Assembly (NCBI GenBank): GCA_025464025.1
Contig: JAODBP010000288.1
Coordinates: forward strand, 1 to 35,208
Direction of reading: 5' to 3'
Length of the DNA stretch: 35,208 nucleotides
From: Actinomycetes bacterium
GTDB lineage: Bacteria > Actinomycetota > Acidimicrobiia > Acidimicrobiales > CADCSY01
The stretch's first letter is position 1. Each line of letters starts with the position of its first letter. Positions 15,804 to 25,217 of this stretch are shown piece after piece. Under the pieces are notes generated by a model. That model did not search any database, was not told the origin of the DNA, and was given only the letters and a program-made list of their open reading frames with translations. The position numbers and the translations under genes are program-made.

Positions 15804-16025
15804 GTGGCCGTCTACGAGTACCGCTGCAGCACCTGCGACGACACGTTCGAGCAGCGCCGCCCCATGGCCGAGGCCGACACCAGCGTGACCTGCCCGGCCG
15901 GGCACACCGAGGTCCGCCGCCTGCTCTCGGTCTTCGCCTCCACCGGCAAGGCGACGATGGGTGCGCCGGCGGCGATGCCCGCCGCGCCCATGGGTGGCTG
16001 TGGCGGCGGGTGCGCCTGCCACTGA
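15804..16025 (+). CDS. FmdB-family zinc-ribbon protein
   Basis: 73 residues. The N-terminus MAVYEYRCSTCDDTFEQRRP and the later TCPAGHTEVRRLLSVFAST are the FmdB/CxxC_CXXC_SSSS family signature. The second knuckle is CPAG rather than CxxC, so zinc would need other ligands; the C-terminus ends in a second cluster (MGGCGGGCACH) that may serve. The family is usually called a putative regulatory protein, with no firm function. Confidence 0.8.
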   Translation: MAVYEYRCSTCDDTFEQRRPMAEADTSVTCPAGHTEVRRLLSVFASTGKATMGAPAAMPAAPMGGCGGGCACH

Positions 16026-16046
16026 CGGTGAGAATTTTCCCACCGT
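16025..16046 (+). terminator. Stem-loop after the FmdB gene
   Basis: ACGGTGAGAA-TT-TTCCCACCGT is a 10-bp inverted repeat with one mismatch, starting at the last base of the FmdB stop codon. A short T run (TTTGC) overlaps its end. It fits a weak terminator. Confidence 0.45.
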
Positions 16047-16129
16047 TTGCTCAAGACGCGCACGCTCCGCACCGAATGTCCTCCTGATCCGGCACCGCCA
16101 CTCGGCCCGCCGGCACTGGGAGGCCAACG

Positions 16130-17575
16130 GTGGAAGCACGGACCCGGATCTCGACGCGCGCCAGCGCCGGCCTGTTGGCGCTGGCGCTGCTCCTGGCGGC
16201 GGCGCTCGTGCTCCCTGCCGGCGACGCCCGGGCGACGACGGGCGCGCCGACCCTGTTCGTCTCCCTGAAGGCCGACCGCTCCGGCGCCCAGCCGCTCGCC
16301 GGCGCCGCCGTGCCGGCACCGGTGTACGTGTTCGTCGCCCGCTCGACGTCGGCCACCGATGCCGGCGGCATCGACCGGGTCGACTTCAAGATCGACGGGA
16401 TCGGCGTCCGGGTGGAGGAGCTCGTGCCCTTCGACCTCGCCGCCACGGCCACCAGCTTCACCGCCGGCTCCCACCGGGTCGACGCCAAGGTGCGACTGAT
16501 CAGCGGCGCGACCTCGACGGTCACCGCCACCTTCACCGCCGGTGCCCCGGCCACGACCACCACGTCGACCAGCACCACGACCACCAGCACCACGTCGACG
16601 ACGGCCAAGCCGGTCGTCACCACCACTACGACCAGCACCACGAGCACCACGGTGCCCCCCGCACCCACGGTGACGAGCCGGCTCCCCCGCTTCGGCGCCG
16701 ACTCGTTCTGGTACCGGCCCCTGCCGTCGACCGTGCCGCTGCACCCGGCGTCGGCCGCCCTCGTTGCCGACTTCGACCGCCAGTGGAAGCAGTACTACGC
16801 CAACGTCGGCATCAACACCACCAGCTACACGCCGCCGGTCTTCGTGGCCTCCGCAACCACGCCCCTGCGCGTCGTGCGGGTGTGGGACTGCCAGGGCAAG
16901 GGCTTCCTCGACGCGGCCCTGACCACGCAGCTCCTGGCCGTGCCGATCCCCGACGGCGCGGCCCCCTCCCCCGGCTCGGACGCCGAGCTGGTGATCTCCC
17001 AGCCGTCGACCGACTCGCTCTGGGAGCTGTGGCGGGCCCGCCGGACGGCCACTGGCGGCTGGGAGGCGTGCTGGGGCGGCAAGCTCGGCGGCGTCTCCAC
17101 CGGCAGCGGCCTGTTCCCCTGGCCGTTCGGCACGACCGCCACCGGCATCTCGCTGGCCGGCGGCCTCATCAGCCCCGAGGAGCTGACCGCAGGGCGGATC
17201 GATCACGCCCTGGCCATCAGCCTGGTCGACCTCAAGGCCAAGGTCTTCTCCTGGCCGGCCAACCGGACCGACGGCTCGAGCACGGCAACCAACGCCATCG
17301 CCGAGGGCCAGCGCTTCCGCCTGGATCCCACCGTGAACGTCGACGCCCTACCGATCACCCGCACGGCGAAGATCGTGGCCAAGGCCCTCCAGACCTACGG
17401 CATGGTCGTGCGCGACAAGTCCGGGTCGGTGACCTTCTACGCCGAGAACACCGCGGCCGAAGGTCGGACCGACCTCTACCCCGCCCTGTTCGGCACGCCG
17501 ACCTACAAGGTGCTCGCCGGCATCCCGTGGACGCGGCTCCAGGCCCTGCCCACCGACTACGGGAAGGTCGGCTAG
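16130..17575 (+). CDS. Secreted protein with Ser/Thr-rich linker, function unknown
   Basis: 481 residues from GTG 16130, with GGGAGG (16118-16123) 6 nt upstream, one of the best ribosome-binding sites in the window. A signal peptide is clear (RISTRASAGLLALALLLAAA, then LVLPAGDARA). Residues 35-140 form a beta domain with KIDGIGVRVEELVPFDL and AGSHRVDAKVRLISG, resembling an Ig-like fold. A linker of about 45 residues is nearly all Thr and Ser (TTTTSTSTTTTSTTSTT). The C-terminal 290 residues include RVVRVWDCQGKGFLDAALTT and AKIVAKALQTYGMVVRDKSG; I recognise this as a recurring type in actinobacterial secreted proteins but know no function. The stop shares CTAG with DUF5130. Confidence 0.7.
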   Translation: MEARTRISTRASAGLLALALLLAAALVLPAGDARATTGAPTLFVSLKADRSGAQPLAGAAVPAPVYVFVARSTSATDAGGIDRVDFKIDGIGVRVEELVPFDLAATATSFTAGSHRVDAKVRLISGATSTVTATFTAGAPATTTTSTSTTTTSTTSTTAKPVVTTTTTSTTSTTVPPAPTVTSRLPRFGADSFWYRPLPSTVPLHPASAALVADFDRQWKQYYANVGINTTSYTPPVFVASATTPLRVVRVWDCQGKGFLDAALTTQLLAVPIPDGAAPSPGSDAELVISQPSTDSLWELWRARRTATGGWEACWGGKLGGVSTGSGLFPWPFGTTATGISLAGGLISPEELTAGRIDHALAISLVDLKAKVFSWPANRTDGSSTATNAIAEGQRFRLDPTVNVDALPITRTAKIVAKALQTYGMVVRDKSGSVTFYAENTAAEGRTDLYPALFGTPTYKVLAGIPWTRLQALPTDYGKVG

Positions 17576-17973
17576 GCCTCGTCGAACAGGTCGGGGAGCT
17601 CGACGCCCCCGGCCTGGGGCGTGCCGTTGCCGGCCACCGCCGCGAGGTGGCCGACGGCGACGACGAGCGCGGCGTCGTACGCGCCCTCGACGAGCGAGGC
17701 GCGCATCATCTCGATGGCCTCGGCACAGGCCGCGTCGGACACCCGCGCCTGGGCCCAGTCGGCGGTGAGGATCTCGACCTTGCGCTCGGCCGTGCCCACG
17801 GCGATGAGCACGGCCGGCCGCTGGCCCTCCGACTCGGCGCCGGCGAAGAGCCGCTCGGCCAGCTCACGGGTGCCGCCCGGCGCCGGCCCGAGGTAGACGC
17901 AGAACTGGAGGCCGGTGGTCGCCTCGGCGGCGTGCACCGCGTCGCGCACCCGGCGATGCCGCTTACCAGCCAC
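17572..17973 (-). CDS. DUF5130 protein (TPM-like fold)
   Basis: 133 residues from GTG 17973, which has GGGGGAG 6 nt upstream and overlaps the end of the TPM gene by 11 nt. Conserved parts are AVHAAEATTGLQFCVYLGP, LAERLFAGAE, AVLIAVGTAERKVEILTADW and GHLAAVAG. This actinobacterial family is related to the TPM domain, so the operon encodes two TPM-like proteins in a row, one membrane-anchored and one soluble. A stress or envelope role together with LemA and TPM is inferred from the grouping. Confidence 0.75.
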   Translation of the reverse strand: MAGKRHRRVRDAVHAAEATTGLQFCVYLGPAPGGTRELAERLFAGAESEGQRPAVLIAVGTAERKVEILTADWAQARVSDAACAEAIEMMRASLVEGAYDAALVVAVGHLAAVAGNGTPQAGGVELPDLFDEA

Positions 17974-18763
17974 CGCTCGCTCCCCCGCCGCTCGAACCGC
18001 CGCCGCCCCCGCCACCGAAGCCACCACCGCCACCACCGCCACCGAAGCCACCACCACCGCCGAAGCCGCCACCGAAGCCTCCGCCGAACCCACCACCGAA
18101 GCCGCCGCCCCACATGGTCGGGCCGCCCATCCCCCACCGGTTGTACCGGCGGCGCCCGCCGATGCCGCCGACCAGCGAGATGATGGCGAAGAGCCCGAAC
18201 ACGAGGGGGAACCAGGACAGGTCGTTCGACGGGCTGGGGTCACGGATCGGCGCCGCCGTCACCGGCGGGGCGGCCACGCTCGCGTCGCCCAGGGCCCGTC
18301 GGATCTCGTCGGTGCCGACCTCGATGGCACCGCCGTAGTCGCCCTCCCGAAGCCGGGGCGTGATCTGGTCGGCGATGATCCGGCCGCTCTCGGTGTCGGT
18401 GAGGTCGCCCTCGAGACCGCTGCCGACCTCGATGCGGAGCTTGCGGTCGTCGACGGCGATCACGAGGAGGACGCCGTTGTCCTTGTCCTTGTCGCCGAGC
18501 TTCCACTTGTCGTTGAACAGGTCGAACGCGTAGTCCTCGATGGACTGGTCGTCGGTGGTCTTGACCACGGCGACGCCGATCTGGTTGCCCGACGCCTGCT
18601 GGTAGGCCAGCAGGTCGGCATCGAGCCGCTGCTCGACGACGGCAGGCACGACCTCGGCGGCGTCCACGACCGGCGCGGTGAACTCCGGGTAGGTCGGTGC
18701 CGCGGCGGCCACGGGCACGGCCACGGCCAGGAGCAGCAGGACGAGGAGGCCGAGCCGCTTCAT
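17963..18763 (-). CDS. TPM-domain membrane protein with Gly-rich tail (YgcG-like)
   Basis: 266 residues. A signal/anchor segment (MKRLGLLVLLLLAVAVPVAA) precedes a TPM domain (TYPEFTAPVVDAAEVVPAVV, IGVAVVKTTDDQSIEDYAFD, NGVLLVIAVDDRKLRIEVGS, GLEGDLTDTESGRIIADQIT). After a linker there is a transmembrane helix (WFPLVFGLFAIISLVGGI), a short basic stretch, then about 70 residues of GGFGGG repeats ending in SSGGGASGGW. That architecture is standard for YgcG-type proteins. ATG 18763 overlaps the LemA stop (ATGA), so LemA and TPM are coupled. The known association is with LemA in envelope functions; the chemistry is unsettled. Confidence 0.85.
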   Translation of the reverse strand: MKRLGLLVLLLLAVAVPVAAAAPTYPEFTAPVVDAAEVVPAVVEQRLDADLLAYQQASGNQIGVAVVKTTDDQSIEDYAFDLFNDKWKLGDKDKDNGVLLVIAVDDRKLRIEVGSGLEGDLTDTESGRIIADQITPRLREGDYGGAIEVGTDEIRRALGDASVAAPPVTAAPIRDPSPSNDLSWFPLVFGLFAIISLVGGIGGRRRYNRWGMGGPTMWGGGFGGGFGGGFGGGFGGGGGFGGGGGGGGFGGGGGGGSSGGGASGGW

Positions 18764-19362
18764 CCGCCGGTGGTCGTCGTCGACGACCCGAAGTCGACCT
18801 GCGGAGCGTTGCGATCGGACGGGTCCGACACGGCGAACAGCGGCCGCTTGTCGAAGCCGAACGTGCCGGCCAGGATCGACCGCGGGAACCGGCGGATCGA
18901 CTTGTTGTAGTCGTTGACCTTCTCGTTGTAGACCCGTCGGGCCTGCGACACCCGGTTCTCGGTGCCCTCGAGCTGGGTCATGACGTCCTGGAGCGTCTGG
19001 TTGCTCTGGAGCTGCGGGTAGTTCTCGACGATCACCAGCAGCCGGCCGAGGGCGCTCTCGACCTGCTGGCCGGCGGCGACCTTCTCGTCCGTGCTCCCGG
19101 CGCTGCCGTAGTTCTGCCGCGCCTTGGCCAGCTCGCCGAAGATCTGCTGCTCCTGGTTGAGCGCGGCCTTGGCCGTGGCCACGATGTTCGGGATCAGGTC
19201 GACCCGGCGTTGGAGCTGGACGTCGAGGTCGGCGAAGGCCTGGTCGGCGTCGCTGTCCTTGTTGACCATGCCGTTGTACGACGCGATCAGCGGGAAGACG
19301 ATCAGCAGGAGCACTGCGCCGACGGCGATGACGGGAACGAGCCAGCGGGGCCGCGAGTTCAT
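18760..19362 (-). CDS. lemA: LemA family membrane protein
   Basis: 200 residues. An N-terminal transmembrane helix (WLVPVIAVGAVLLLIVFPLI) precedes the LemA helical domain with its marks: SYNGMVNKDSDADQAFADLD, VQLQRRVDLIPNIVATAKAA, IVENYPQLQSNQTLQDVMTQ, LEGTENRVSQARRVYNEKVN, DYNKSIRRFPRSILAG. The C-terminus ends with FGSSTTTTGG. It is the first gene of a LemA-TPM-DUF5130 operon. LemA proteins sit in the membrane with a large extracytoplasmic helical bundle, and their molecular role is unknown. Promoter candidate TAGACC lies 6 nt before the start. Confidence 0.9.
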   Translation of the reverse strand: MNSRPRWLVPVIAVGAVLLLIVFPLIASYNGMVNKDSDADQAFADLDVQLQRRVDLIPNIVATAKAALNQEQQIFGELAKARQNYGSAGSTDEKVAAGQQVESALGRLLVIVENYPQLQSNQTLQDVMTQLEGTENRVSQARRVYNEKVNDYNKSIRRFPRSILAGTFGFDKRPLFAVSDPSDRNAPQVDFGSSTTTTGG

Positions 19363-19368
19363 GGCACA

Positions 19369-19374
19369 GGTCTA
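19369..19374 (-). promoter_or_regulatory. Weak -10 box (TAGACC) of the lemA operon
   Basis: TAGACC ends 6 nt before ATG 19362. The last position is C, not T, so the match is weaker than most here. Confidence 0.3.
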
Positions 19375-19429
19375 GCGGGTTCCCAGCTCGACCCCGTGGC
19401 ACGGATCGGACGGTGCGCGAGTTCGGCGC

Positions 19430-19435
19430 GAGACT
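19430..19435 (+). promoter_or_regulatory. Possible -10 box (GAGACT) of the MDMPI-bio operon
   Basis: GAGACT ends 7 nt before ATG 19443, the spacing common in this window. This spacing supports ATG 19443 over GTG 19413. Confidence 0.3.
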
Positions 19436-19442
19436 CCGAGGC

Positions 19443-20225
19443 ATGATCCCGCTGGTCGAGCAGCTGGCCGCCACCTGGGCGTCGATCGACGAGCTGTGCG
19501 CCTCCTTCACCGAGGACGACTGGAAGCAGCCGACCGGGTGCCCGGGTTGGACGGTCCAGGACCAGGTGTCGCACCTCGTCGACTACGAAGCCGTCGCCCT
19601 GGGCCGGCCCCGCCCCGACCACCGGGTCGGCGACCTCACGCACACGAAGAACGAGATGGGCGCGGCCAACGAGGTCGGCGTCGACGCCCGCCGCGCCCTC
19701 ACCGGCGCCGAGGTGCTGGCCGAGCTGCGCGAGGTCGTCGCGGCGCGCATGGAACGGCTCGCCCGCCTCGACGAGTCCCGGCTGGACGACGAGGCGCCGA
19801 CCGTGATGGGCCCGTCCACCGTGCGCGACGCCCTCACCCTCCGGCTCATGGACACCTGGAGCCACGAGCAGGACGTCCGCCGCGCGCTGGGCCGTCCCGG
19901 TCACGACCGCGGCCCCGCCGTCGCCACGGTCGTCGGGTGGTGGGCGCAGTTCCTGCCGATGCTCGTGGCCAAGCGGGCGGCGGCGCCGGACGGCACCGTC
20001 GCGGTGTTCGCCATCGGCGACCTCGCACCCGTTTCCGTCACGGTGACGGAAGGGCGGGCGGCCGCCGGAGGTGACGTTCCCGACGGCCCGACGGTCGCAC
20101 TCCGCATGGACGCCCCGACCTTCGCCGCCCTCGTCGGCGCCCGGACCGATGCGCCCCGTCCCGAGATCACGGGCGACGCGGCCCTCGGCGAGCGCATCGT
20201 CGACAACCTCGGGATCCTCCCGTGA
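19443..20225 (+). CDS. Maleylpyruvate-isomerase-family (MDMPI / DinB-like) protein
   Basis: 260 residues. The N-terminal metal-binding domain shows WASIDELCASFTEDDWKQPT, GCPGWTVQDQVSHLVDYEAV and LRLMDTWSHEQDVRRALGRP; the conserved histidines (HLVDYE, SHEQD) fit the TIGR03083 type. The C-terminal part (VALRMDAPTFAALVGART) is the usual small partner domain. Such enzymes are commonly mycothiol-dependent transferases or isomerases; the reaction here is unknown. A GTGA overlap couples it to bioA, so it appears to be the first gene of the biotin operon, whether or not it takes part in biotin synthesis. Confidence 0.75.
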   Translation: MIPLVEQLAATWASIDELCASFTEDDWKQPTGCPGWTVQDQVSHLVDYEAVALGRPRPDHRVGDLTHTKNEMGAANEVGVDARRALTGAEVLAELREVVAARMERLARLDESRLDDEAPTVMGPSTVRDALTLRLMDTWSHEQDVRRALGRPGHDRGPAVATVVGWWAQFLPMLVAKRAAAPDGTVAVFAIGDLAPVSVTVTEGRAAAGGDVPDGPTVALRMDAPTFAALVGARTDAPRPEITGDAALGERIVDNLGILP

Positions 20226-21486
20226 GCGAGGAGTGGATCGGCCGCGACGCCGCGGTGGTGTGGCACGGCTTCACCCAGATGTCGGCCTATGCCGAGAGCT
20301 CGCCCGTCATCGTCGAGTCGGGCGAGGGCCGCGAGGTCATCGACGTCGACGGCAACCGCTACCTCGACGCCATCTCGTCGCTGTGGGTCACGACGCTCGG
20401 CCACCGGGTGCCCGAGCTCGACCAGGCGGTCCGCGACCAGCTCGACCGCATCGCCCACTCGACGATGCTCGGCAACGGCAACAAGGCGGTCATCGAGCTG
20501 TCGGAGGCCCTGGCCGGCGTCGTGCCGGTCGACGGTCCGCACTTCCTCTACGCCTCCGACGGCGCCACCGCGGTCGAGCAGGCGCTGAAGGTCGCCTTCC
20601 AGCACTGGGCCAACCAGGGCGTGGAGGGCCGCACCGCGTTCCTCGCCCTGTCCGACGCCTACCACGGCGACACCGTCGGCGCCCTCTCCGTCGGCGACGG
20701 CGGGTTCGGCACCGAGCTGTTCGACCCGCTCCGGTTCCCCGTGCTCCGGGCGCCGTCGATCACCGCCGCCGTCGACATGGTCCTCCGGATCGGCGACCGC
20801 CTGGCCGCCGTCATCATCGAGCCCCTGGTGCAGGGCGCCGCCGGCATGCTGCTCCACGACCCCGACGCCCTCCGCGACCTCGGCGCCGCCTGCCGGGAGG
20901 CGGGCACGCTCCTGATCTGCGACGAGGTGGCCACCGGCTTCGGTCGCACCGGCACGCTGTTCGCGTCCGAGCAGTGCGGGCTCCGCCCCGACCTGCTGGT
21001 CCTGGGCAAGGGCCTCACCGGCGGCTACCTGCCGATGTCGGCCACCGTCGCCAGCGACGCGGTCTTCGCCAGCTTCCTCGGGCCCGACCTGTCGGAGAGG
21101 ACCCTCTACCACGGGCACTCCTATGGCGGGAACGCCCTCGCCGCTGCCGTCGCGCTCCGCCACCTCCGCCTCGTCGAGGAGTGGGACGTGCTGGCCAACG
21201 TCCGGGCCCGCTCGGCCCAGCTCCGTGGCCTGCTCGACGAGCGGCTCGGCGGTCACCCGGCGGTGAAGGAGATCCGGCTCCACGGCCTGATGGGCGGCGT
21301 CGAGCTGGCGCCGCCGGCCGAGGGCCTGCGCTGGGGCCGGCGAGTGTCGGCCGCGGCCACCCGGCGCGGCGTCCTGCTCCGACCCCTGGGCGATGTCGTC
21401 GTCCTCATGCCGATGCTCACCACCACGGCCGAGGAGGTCGAGCGCATCGTCGCCGCCCTCGGCGCCGCGGTCGACGAGGTGTGCTC

Positions 21487-21490
<4 letters not shown>
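20222..21490 (+). CDS. bioA: Adenosylmethionine-8-amino-7-oxononanoate aminotransferase
   Basis: 422 residues, class III aminotransferase. The PLP lysine is K263 in LVLGKGLTGGYLPMSATVAS, with the preceding LICDEVATGFGRTGTLFASE strand. BioA features are VVWHGFTQMSAYAESSPVIV, FLYASDGATAVEQALKVAFQ, HGDTVGALSVGD and LYHGHSYGGNALAAAVA. It converts 8-amino-7-oxononanoate to 7,8-diaminononanoate with SAM as amino donor. It lies between the MDMPI gene and bioF, with 4-nt overlaps at both ends, in one operon. Confidence 0.93.
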
Positions 21491-22591
<1,101 letters not shown>

Positions 22592-22599
<8 letters not shown>

Positions 22600-23221
22600 C
22601 CGGCCCGAGCGGCTCCTGGTCGTCGCCGGCACCGGCACCGAGGTCGGCAAGACCTGGGTCGGGGCCCGGCTGGCCACCGCCGCCCGCGCTGCCGGCCTGA
22701 CCGTCGCGGCCCGGAAGCCGGCCCAGTCGTTCGAGCCGGGCACCGGACCGACCGACGCCGAGGTCCTGGCCGCCGCCACCGGCGAGGACCCGACCGTGGT
22801 CTGCCCGGCCCACCGCAGCTACGAGGTGGCGGTGGCGCCGTTCATGGCCGCCGAGCGGCTCGGTCGGCCCCCGTTCACACTGGCCGACCTGGTCGGCGAG
22901 CTGGCCTGGCCGATCGGCGTCGACCTCGGCCTGGTCGAGCCGGCGGGCGGGGTCCGCTCCCCCATGTCGGCCGACGGGGGTGACACGGTCGACCTGGTCG
23001 AGGTCCTGCGACCCGACGGGGTGGTCCTGGTCGCCGACGCCGGCCTGGGCACGATCAACGCCGTGCGGCTGTCGCTCGACGCCCTCGCCGGCCGGCCCGT
23101 GACCGTCGTGCTGAACCGCTACGACGACGCCGACGAGCTGCACCGGGCCAACCGGGCCTGGCTCGACGCCCACGTCGTGGCCGAGGTCGTCACCGACCCC
23201 GAAGCGCTGCTCCCCCGCTGA
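22592..23221 (+). CDS. bioD: Dethiobiotin synthetase
   Basis: 209 residues. The Walker A is GTGTEVGKTWVG (K20), the substrate region is ARKPAQSFEPGTGPTDAEVL, the product-site strand is LVEPAGGVRSPMSADG, and NRYDDADEL contributes the nucleotide site. It closes the ureido ring of diaminononanoate using ATP and CO2. It is last in the operon; bioB and bioC/bioH are not in the window. Its last 32 nt overlap the convergent acyltransferase gene. Confidence 0.92.
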
Positions 23222-25157
23222 GGTCGAGGGCAGCGATCCGGTCGGCCAGCCAGTCGCCGGCGACCAGGGCGCCCTCGGGGGTGAAGTGGACGCCGTCGTC
23301 CATGCGGAACAGCCGGCCGTCCGGCATCCGGTCGGGGCACCCGGCCGGGGCGCCGCCACAGAGGAGGTCGGCCATCCGGATGATGCCGACGACCTCTCCG
23401 GGGTGCTCGGCGGCGACGCCGTCGAAGGCCCGCTCGAGGAAGGCCATCGAGCGGCGTGCGCTGCCCCAGGGGGCGTAGGCGTCGTGGCCGTCGCGGTTCG
23501 GGCCAGGCGCCACGAAGGCCACCTTCGCGCCGCGCGCGGCGAACCAGGCGACCCGGGCCGAGATCCGCCGCTCGGCGCCGGCGAGGCTGCCGTCGAGCCG
23601 ACCGTCGGCCAGGAGCGCCGGGTAGGCGTCCTGCCGGGCGTACCAGACGACGAGGTCGGGACGGGCGAGCGCCATGAGGCGCGGGTAGACGTCGCGCTGC
23701 GTCTCCAGGCAGCGCCGCCACGCCTCGCCGTCGATGACGATCACCTGCTCGGCGACCGGGCAGCCGGTGATCGTGCCACCCCACGCCGCCACGCCCCGTT
23801 GGGCCAGTTGGTCGAGCAGCTTGCCGACGCCCATCTGGAGCGACGTCGCCGCCGGTCCGGCCATCATCGAGGTGGGGATCGAATCGCCCACGACCAGGAC
23901 GCGGTGCGGCCGCTCGGGCGGGAGCTGCACGGTGACGGCGGTGCCAAGCGAGCTGGCGAACACGTGGCTCCCCGAGCGGGCCCAAGCCGGGGACGGCTCG
24001 ACCGTGTGGACGGCAAGGGCGGTGACGACGACGGCGATCGCCACCGCGCCGGGCAGGGCGAGCCGTGTGCGGGGCAGCACCCGGCCGACGCGGACCGGGT
24101 GCTCGACGAGGTACCACGACGCGGCGGTCAGGGCGGCGACCGCGGTGAGTCGCACGACGGTGGTGACGGCCCACCCGGCCCCCAGCCGTGCGGGCGTGCA
24201 GATCACGAACACCGGCCAGTGCCACAGGTACCGGCCGTACGAGACACGGCCGACCAGGGCCAGCGGGCGCACCGCGAGCGCCCGCGCCGGCAGCGAGGCC
24301 GGCGCCAGCACGACGCCGGCCAGGAGGGCGACGGTGATCAGGGCGTGGACCGGCAGCAGCAGCCCGAGGGCGGCGCGGGGCGGCCACCCGGCGGCCGCCC
24401 ACAGCGTGCCGGTGGCGACGATGCCGCCCCCCGCGACCCAGCCGGCGAGGCGCTGCCCCGTCCTCGTGGCGGCCCGGCGACCGAGGGGCAGCACGGCGGC
24501 CAGTGCGGCGCCGGCGAGGATCGACCCCATCCGGGTGTCGGTGCGGAGGTAGCCCGACTGGAGCGAGGCCGTGGCGAGGAGCGCCCACGACACGGCGGTG
24601 CCGCCGATCGCCACACGAAGGACGGCCCGCCGGCCGAGGCCGAGGCGGGCCAGGCCCATCAGCAGGAGCGGCCACACCAGGTAGAACTGCTCCTCCACCG
24701 CGAGCGACCAGAAGTGCTCGAAGGCCGACGGGCTCCCACCGGCGGCGTAGGCGTGGTGGGCCAGCAGGGCCTGCCAGTTCGCCACGGCCCCGAGGGCGGC
24801 GAACGCCTGGTCTCGCACCGACGTCGCCGTCCCCGCCGGTGACCACCACGCCGCGGTGGCGACCACGGCCGTGATGGCGACGAGGGCAGCGGGCTGGAGG
24901 CGCCGGACCCGCCGCCGCCAGAAGGCCCGCAGGTCGACGCGCCCGTGGTCGGCCATCTCGGCGAGGAGGAGCGACGTGATGAGGTAGCCGGACAGGGTGA
25001 AGAACGTGTCGACGCCGAGCCACCCGCCGGCGAGGACGCCCCGGCGATCACCACCGTCGAGGGCGGCGAGGTGGAAGGCGACCACGCCGAGCACGGCCGC
25101 GCCGCGCAGCCCGTCGAGGGCGCGCAGGTGCCCCGTCCCCCTGGTCGTCTCCCCCAT
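23190..25157 (-). CDS. OafA/YrhL-type acyltransferase with C-terminal SGNH domain
   Basis: 655 residues. An N-terminal acyltransferase-3 membrane domain starts with HLRALDGLRGAAVLGVVAFH (catalytic His), then GGWLGVDTFFTLSGYLITSL and LRAFWRRRVRRLQPAALVAI. Roughly ten hydrophobic segments follow, to about residue 385, including GRVSYGRYLWHWPVF. A periplasmic SGNH hydrolase-like domain follows with VLVVGDSIPTSMM (Ser), WGGTITGCPV, and the Asp-His pair in DGVHFTPEGALV. The family O-acetylates sugars of cell-surface polymers. It is divergent from a WecG/TagA glycosyltransferase, suggesting a shared glycan substrate. ATG 25157 is preceded by a TACCGT box 9 nt upstream. Confidence 0.88.
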   Translation of the reverse strand: MGETTRGTGHLRALDGLRGAAVLGVVAFHLAALDGGDRRGVLAGGWLGVDTFFTLSGYLITSLLLAEMADHGRVDLRAFWRRRVRRLQPAALVAITAVVATAAWWSPAGTATSVRDQAFAALGAVANWQALLAHHAYAAGGSPSAFEHFWSLAVEEQFYLVWPLLLMGLARLGLGRRAVLRVAIGGTAVSWALLATASLQSGYLRTDTRMGSILAGAALAAVLPLGRRAATRTGQRLAGWVAGGGIVATGTLWAAAGWPPRAALGLLLPVHALITVALLAGVVLAPASLPARALAVRPLALVGRVSYGRYLWHWPVFVICTPARLGAGWAVTTVVRLTAVAALTAASWYLVEHPVRVGRVLPRTRLALPGAVAIAVVVTALAVHTVEPSPAWARSGSHVFASSLGTAVTVQLPPERPHRVLVVGDSIPTSMMAGPAATSLQMGVGKLLDQLAQRGVAAWGGTITGCPVAEQVIVIDGEAWRRCLETQRDVYPRLMALARPDLVVWYARQDAYPALLADGRLDGSLAGAERRISARVAWFAARGAKVAFVAPGPNRDGHDAYAPWGSARRSMAFLERAFDGVAAEHPGEVVGIIRMADLLCGGAPAGCPDRMPDGRLFRMDDGVHFTPEGALVAGDWLADRIAALDLSGGAALRGR

Positions 25158-25166
25158 CGGGCGTGA

Positions 25167-25172
25167 ACGGTA
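25167..25172 (-). promoter_or_regulatory. -10 box (TACCGT) of the acyltransferase gene
   Basis: TACCGT ends 9 nt before ATG 25157, in the 60-bp divergent region. Confidence 0.4.
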
Positions 25173-25217
25173 GCGACCGAGGAGGACAACCAGGGGATCC
25201 CGCCGAAGACAGCCCGG

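Noticed and set aside
16550..16665. ACC/ACG triplet-rich stretch considered as a microsatellite
   Set aside because: It is the Ser/Thr linker of a secreted protein in frame; codons are mixed rather than a pure repeat.
17990..18115. Dense short repeats (gccaccgaagcc-like) considered as a repeat array or CRISPR
   Set aside because: They encode the Gly-Gly-Phe-Gly tail of the TPM protein in frame, with no spacer structure.
23286..24842. 518-codon open frame on the plus strand opposite the acyltransferase
   Set aside because: Antisense to clear membrane and SGNH domains; charged, repetitive translation with no motif.
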